Below are positions 32,544 through 36,070 of a DNA stretch of 36,070 bases, in pieces (the first letter of the stretch is position 1; the number at the start of each line of letters is the position of its first letter). The position numbers were made by a program, and so were the translations under genes. Below the pieces are notes generated by a model, which searched no databases, was not told where the DNA came from, and was given only the letters and a program-made list of their open reading frames with translations. The DNA is from Acidimicrobiia bacterium. Its GTDB lineage: Bacteria > Actinomycetota > Acidimicrobiia > Acidimicrobiales > Aldehydirespiratoraceae. The stretch spans positions 1 to 36,070 of the forward strand of contig QIIW01000008.1 in assembly GCA_003231645.1 (NCBI GenBank). Direction: 5' to 3'.

Positions 32544-33314
32544 TCAGAGGATCTGTGACAGGAACAGCTTGGTGCGGTCTTCGGTCGGATTCGTGAAGAA
32601 GTGTTCGGGCGTGCCGACCTCGACGAGCTCGCCGTCTTCCATGAAGATGATGCGGTCGGCGACTTCCTTGGCGAATCCCATCTCGTGGGTGACCACCATC
32701 ATGGTCATGCCCGACTCGGCCAGGCCGATCATCACATCGAGGACTTCCTTGATCATCTCGGGATCGAGTGCCGATGTGGGCTCGTCGAAGAGCATGATCC
32801 TGGGCTCCATCGCCAACGCCCGGGCGATCGCCACCCGCTGTTGTTGGCCGCCCGACATCTGACCCGGGAACTTGTCGGCCTGCTCGGGAATGCCGACCCG
32901 CTCGAGCAGCGCCATCGCCTTGTCCTCGGCTTCGACTCTCGGCATCTTGCGTACCCACTTGGGGGCGAGGGTGATGTTGTCCATCACGGTGAGATGTGGG
33001 AACAGGTTGAACTGTTGAAACACCATGCCGACCTCGGAGCGGATCTTCTCGATGTTGCGAACGTCACTGGAGAGTTCGACACCGTCGACGATGATGACCC
33101 CCTTCTGGTGGACTTCGAGCCGGTTGATGCAGCGGATCCAGGTCGACTTCCCGGAGCCCGAAGGCCCCAGCACCACGACGACCTCGCGTTCCTTCACCGT
33201 CGCGGTGACGTCCTTGAGCGCTTGGAAGTCGCCGTACCACTTGTTGACGCCATCACAGACGATCATGTCCTTGGCGTGCGACAGGTCACGGATTTCGGGG
33301 CTGGAGTCGGTCAC
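32544..33314 (-). CDS. Amino-acid ABC transporter ATP-binding protein (GlnQ/AapP type)
   Basis: ATPase that powers a polar or general amino-acid importer at the inner face of the membrane. 256 residues with Walker A GPSGSGKS (50-57), Q-loop [13 protein letters not shown], signature SGGQQQR (154-160), Walker B IMLFDEP (173-179) and the switch histidine in VVTHEMGFA. The spacing and the NLFPHLTV segment are those of the polar amino acid family. The GTG start has GAGG with 7-base spacing. It follows the permease gene by 76 bases in the same direction. The substrate-binding protein is not in the window and may lie beyond its right edge. Confidence 0.94.
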   Translation of the reverse strand: MTDSSPEIRDLSHAKDMIVCDGVNKWYGDFQALKDVTATVKEREVVVVLGPSGSGKSTWIRCINRLEVHQKGVIIVDGVELSSDVRNIEKIRSEVGMVFQQFNLFPHLTVMDNITLAPKWVRKMPRVEAEDKAMALLERVGIPEQADKFPGQMSGGQQQRVAIARALAMEPRIMLFDEPTSALDPEMIKEVLDVMIGLAESGMTMMVVTHEMGFAKEVADRIIFMEDGELVEVGTPEHFFTNPTEDRTKLFLSQIL

Positions 33315-33390
33315 TGGTGTACCTCACGATTTGGTGTCGTTGGGGACGGCTGGTCTAGCGAATTGACTGGGTCGGCGAGAGGGTGTCTCA

Positions 33391-35221
33391 TCAGCGTTCC
33401 CCCAGCCCGACCTTGCGTTCGACGCGTTGGCTGGCCTTTGACATCGAATATGAACCGATCCAGTAGATGACCGACGCCACCAGCAGGTTCTCACGGCTGG
33501 TGCCGAGGAAGTCGGAGGTGTTGGGAATGACGTTCCTGGCGATGAACAACAGGTCGAAGAGTCCGACGATCAGGACCAACGAGGATTCCTTGAAGGTACC
33601 GATGGCCTGACCGACCAGCGGCGGAATCGACACCCGGAGCGCCTGGGGCAGGGTGATGAGCAGGGTCTTCTGGGCGGTGGACATGCCGAGAGCCTCGGCC
33701 GCCTCGTGTTGACCACGATTGACCGACTGAAGACCCCCTCTTACATTCTCGGCCAGGTACGCCGCGGAGAAGAGCGTGTAGCCGATCACGATGGACGGAA
33801 CCTGGGCCACGCTCATGCCGTCCGGGAGCAACAGCGGCAGCATGATCGCGAAGAACATGAACACGGTGATGAGGGGTATGCCGCGGATGGCCTCGATGTA
33901 GGCGGTTGACATCACGCGGAAGATCGGCATTTTCGACGTGCGGGCCAGAGCCATGAGGATCCCGATCGGGAACGCGAAGATCACGGTGAACGACGTGAGC
34001 ATCAAGGTGAGAGTGAGCCCACCGCCGAAGAACGTGCCGGTCGGCATTCCGAATACGGTCGAGGGTGTGTTGGTGGCGGTGATGATCCAGTTGACGATGG
34101 CGAGAACGCCGATCCATCCGCCGATGTAGCGGAGTCGAGATTCGAGTGATCCGGCGAAGGTGGCCGCGCCCAGGGCCAGTGCGGCCAGCATCAGCGCGTC
34201 GATGCGAACGACCATTCGCATCGGGGTGAGGAAGCTGGCCAGCGCCGCGACCAGCAGCAGCACCGACACGGCGCGACCGGCCTCACCGGCTTTCGCGCTG
34301 GTGAGCAGCCAGAGCAGGAGACCGCCGCCGATCCCGAAAGCCAAGCCGATCGGGATGTCGGTGCTGATGAGGTGGGCGCTGTCGAAAGCGGGGTCGCGCA
34401 ACACGATCATGGTGAGGATGAACGGGGAGAGCAGCCAGAGCAGGGCCAGGGCGGCCTTCAGCGACTTGAAGCGTTCACGGACGAAGGAACCGACGTAGAA
34501 CGCAGCCACCATGACCCCGAGCATCACGCTGAGCGGCAACTTCGTGGTGAGAGCGACGGTGCCGGGTCGGGCGTAGGCCGTTCCTTTGACGAAGGTGTGC
34601 TGACCGAGCGGAACCGTCCACAACACGACGAGGCCGGCGGCCACGACGAGGACACTAACCAGCAACGTCGACATGTCGCGTTCGTCGTGGTTGTCGAGCA
34701 GACGCAGGGTCATGAGGCCGCCGACGAGGGGGACGGCACCCACCGCCAGATAGGCGAGGGTGGCTCCGGCGGAGAATGGTGCGAGCAGGCCCACCACGAT
34801 GACCGCGGCACCGTAGCCGGTGAACTTGCCGGCCAGCTTGCGGTAGGTGGTCCTGGGAGCGGCCCGCCACGCGGCCAGTGAGAGCCCGGCCAGCACCAGC
34901 AGGGTTCCGAGACTGAACCAGATCCGGGCGTACTGCTCGGTCGGATAGGCCTTGGTCATGAGCAACCGGAGATTGGTGGCGGGTGCCTCCCAACGTCGAT
35001 CGGGCGAGAATATGAACCCGAGCATCCCCCGCACCGTGACCAGGGCGAGAAGGGTGAACAGGATCGTGAGTATCGTGTTGAACCTGCTCGAGAAGAGATT
35101 CTCCTTGATCCAGGGGGCCGATGTAGGGCTCCTTGGGCCGCGTCGGCCCAGCGTCGTCCTCGGGTGGGAGCGTCTGGGCGGAAGCGGGCCGTGGGGTCGG
35201 TGGCGGGTTGTGCTCGGTCAT
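33391..35221 (-). CDS. Amino-acid ABC transporter permease (AapM type), enlarged and apparently frameshifted
   Basis: Membrane channel subunit of the importer. The C-terminal 220 residues are the permease domain, with the EAA loop EAAEALGMSTAQKTLLITLP. The ATG at 35221, with GGAG 9 bases upstream, opens a frame reading MTEHNPPPTP to KEPYIGP that stays out of frame with the rest. At the five-G run 35113-35117 (C5 on the coding strand) loss of one base joins it to WIKENLFSSRFN, a normal AapM start, giving about 609 residues. As written the gene is broken by +1. It may be a sequencing error in the homopolymer, a recent mutation or programmed slippage. The protein is also long: about six extra hydrophobic segments precede the permease domain, whereas AapM is usually about 380-400 residues. 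Confidence 0.85.
35113..35117. other. Homopolymer at the apparent frameshift of the AapM-type permease
   Basis: GGGGG on the plus strand (CCCCC in the gene). The upstream frame (EPYIGP) and the downstream frame (WIKENLFSS) meet at this run, and removing one base joins them without further change. Confidence 0.8.
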
Positions 35222-35224
35222 CGA

Positions 35225-36070
35225 TCAGCGCTCCACCAGTTTGAGACGAACGTTCCAGAAGTTGACGATCGACGACAGGCCCAGGGACACCGCCAGGTAG
35301 AACAGCATCCAGATGGCCATCACCTCCAGGGTGCGGCCGCTCTGGTTGTAGAGAGTCTGACCGACCTGGACCAGATCGGCGTAGCCGACCGCGATGGCCA
35401 GCGTGGTGTTCTTGGCCAGGTTGAGATACTGGTTGCCCATCGGCGGCAGAATCACCCGGAAGGCCTGGGGCAGGATGATGTGACGCAGTGACTGGCTCTT
35501 GGAGAGCCCGACCGCGTCGGCCGCCTCGATCTGGCCTTTGGGGACAGCGAGGACCCCACCCCTGATGACTTCGGCGATGAAGGACGCCGTGTAGAGGACC
35601 ACGCCGAGGAACACCGCGGCGAAGGCCTTGGTCATGGTGAGTCCACTGGGGCCGATCGCCGCGAACTTGCCGGGCTTGACGATTTCCGGTCGCATGGCGT
35701 CGAGGGGCCGCGACCAGTTCCCGAACCGGAACTTGGCCTCGAGCATCCGGAACAGGTCGTGGGTCGAATGCACGATCCACGCCGAGAGGCCCGGCCAGAT
35801 GACGATCAGGGCCGAGACCAACAGGCCGCCGGTCGCCGCGAAGATCATGCGGAACCAGTCGTCGTCGGTGAGTCGGGCCCGCCCCGACGGTCCGCTGAAC
35901 GAGCGCCAGAATCGACTGATCCACAGACCCGACGCTCCGAGTGCCAACGCGATCAGCGCGATCTGGACGGTGACCTCGGGAATGGCGCCGGTGATCCTCG
36001 CCAGGGCGCCGAGGACCGGGCCGAGGAAACCGAAAAGTGGGTGGACGACGAGCCCGACCACGGCGAAGGC
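35225..36070 (-). CDS. Amino-acid ABC transporter permease (AapQ type), cut by the window edge
   Basis: Second membrane subunit of the importer; 278 residues are visible and the frame runs to within a few bases of the window end, so the true N-terminus is outside. Several membrane segments, then the permease core with VLYTASFIAEVIRGGVLAVPKGQ and the EAA loop EAADAVGLSKSQSLRHIILPQ, followed by AFRVILPPMGNQYLNLAKNTTLAIAVGYADL. It ends 3 bases before the ATG of the next permease, so the two are co-translated in the usual AapQ-AapM-AapP order. Confidence 0.93.
   Translation of the reverse strand, partial: AFAVVGLVVHPLFGFLGPVLGALARITGAIPEVTVQIALIALALGASGLWISRFWRSFSGPSGRARLTDDDWFRMIFAATGGLLVSALIVIWPGLSAWIVHSTHDLFRMLEAKFRFGNWSRPLDAMRPEIVKPGKFAAIGPSGLTMTKAFAAVFLGVVLYTASFIAEVIRGGVLAVPKGQIEAADAVGLSKSQSLRHIILPQAFRVILPPMGNQYLNLAKNTTLAIAVGYADLVQVGQTLYNQSGRTLEVMAIWMLFYLAVSLGLSSIVNFWNVRLKLVER

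Noticed and set aside
32473..32958. Upstream extension of the dop frame
   Set aside because: It runs antiparallel in frame space through the ABC ATPase gene, and the Dop N-terminus MAIPKTLGIETEYG starts at 32472.

Overview
The window is a GC-rich, densely coded stretch of an actinobacterial chromosome. The Pup-proteasome gene order (dop-pup-prcB-prcA-pafA-pafB-pafC, then lepB, tatA, tatC and a HelY-type helicase), a DUF4193 protein and frequent GTG starts all indicate Actinomycetota. A deep-branching class such as Acidimicrobiia is my best guess, but no rRNA is present to prove it. I see no tRNA, rRNA, CRISPR array, insertion sequence or phage gene. No gene-free gap exceeds 300 bases.

Positions 1-9030 hold an amino-acid catabolism island. 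An IclR regulator and hutH (minus strand) diverge from hutU, a deformylase homologue, hutF and hutI (plus strand). Together these encode histidine breakdown by the formimidoylglutamate deiminase (HutF) route. No canonical hutG is present, and a peptide-deformylase-fold gene sits where the N-formylglutamate deformylase step is needed. A phenylalanine 4-hydroxylase (minus) and a threonine/serine dehydratase (plus) follow. An inverted repeat lies over the promoters between the regulator and hutU.

Positions 9087-12730 (plus) hold an aldehyde dehydrogenase, a basic RG/RD-rich protein of unknown function and an enoyl-CoA hydratase. Positions 12812-14799 (minus) hold a compact four-gene membrane cassette: a b6-type cytochrome b, an enlarged subunit-IV-like protein lacking the PEWY glutamate, and two very small membrane proteins. 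Next come a GNAT acetyltransferase, a conserved actinobacterial protein, a DUF4193 zinc-ribbon protein, a secreted LysM/transglycosylase and a double-domain ThyX homologue.

Positions 19436-32472 are the conserved actinobacterial block: a diacylglycerol-kinase-like protein, helicase, TatC, TatA/B, two small proteins, a plus-strand glycerophosphodiester phosphodiesterase, signal peptidase I, PafC, PafB, PafA, PrcA, PrcB, Pup (ending GGE) and Dop. The proteasomal ATPase Mpa/ARC is not next to dop. Positions 32544-36070 carry a polar/general amino-acid ABC transporter: ATPase, a large permease with an apparent one-base frameshift, and a second permease cut by the window end.

Many adjacent genes share four-base ATGA/GTGA overlaps, implying translational coupling. 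Several genes without a Shine-Dalgarno sequence have a TANNNT hexamer 6-9 bases before the start codon, suggesting leaderless transcription.
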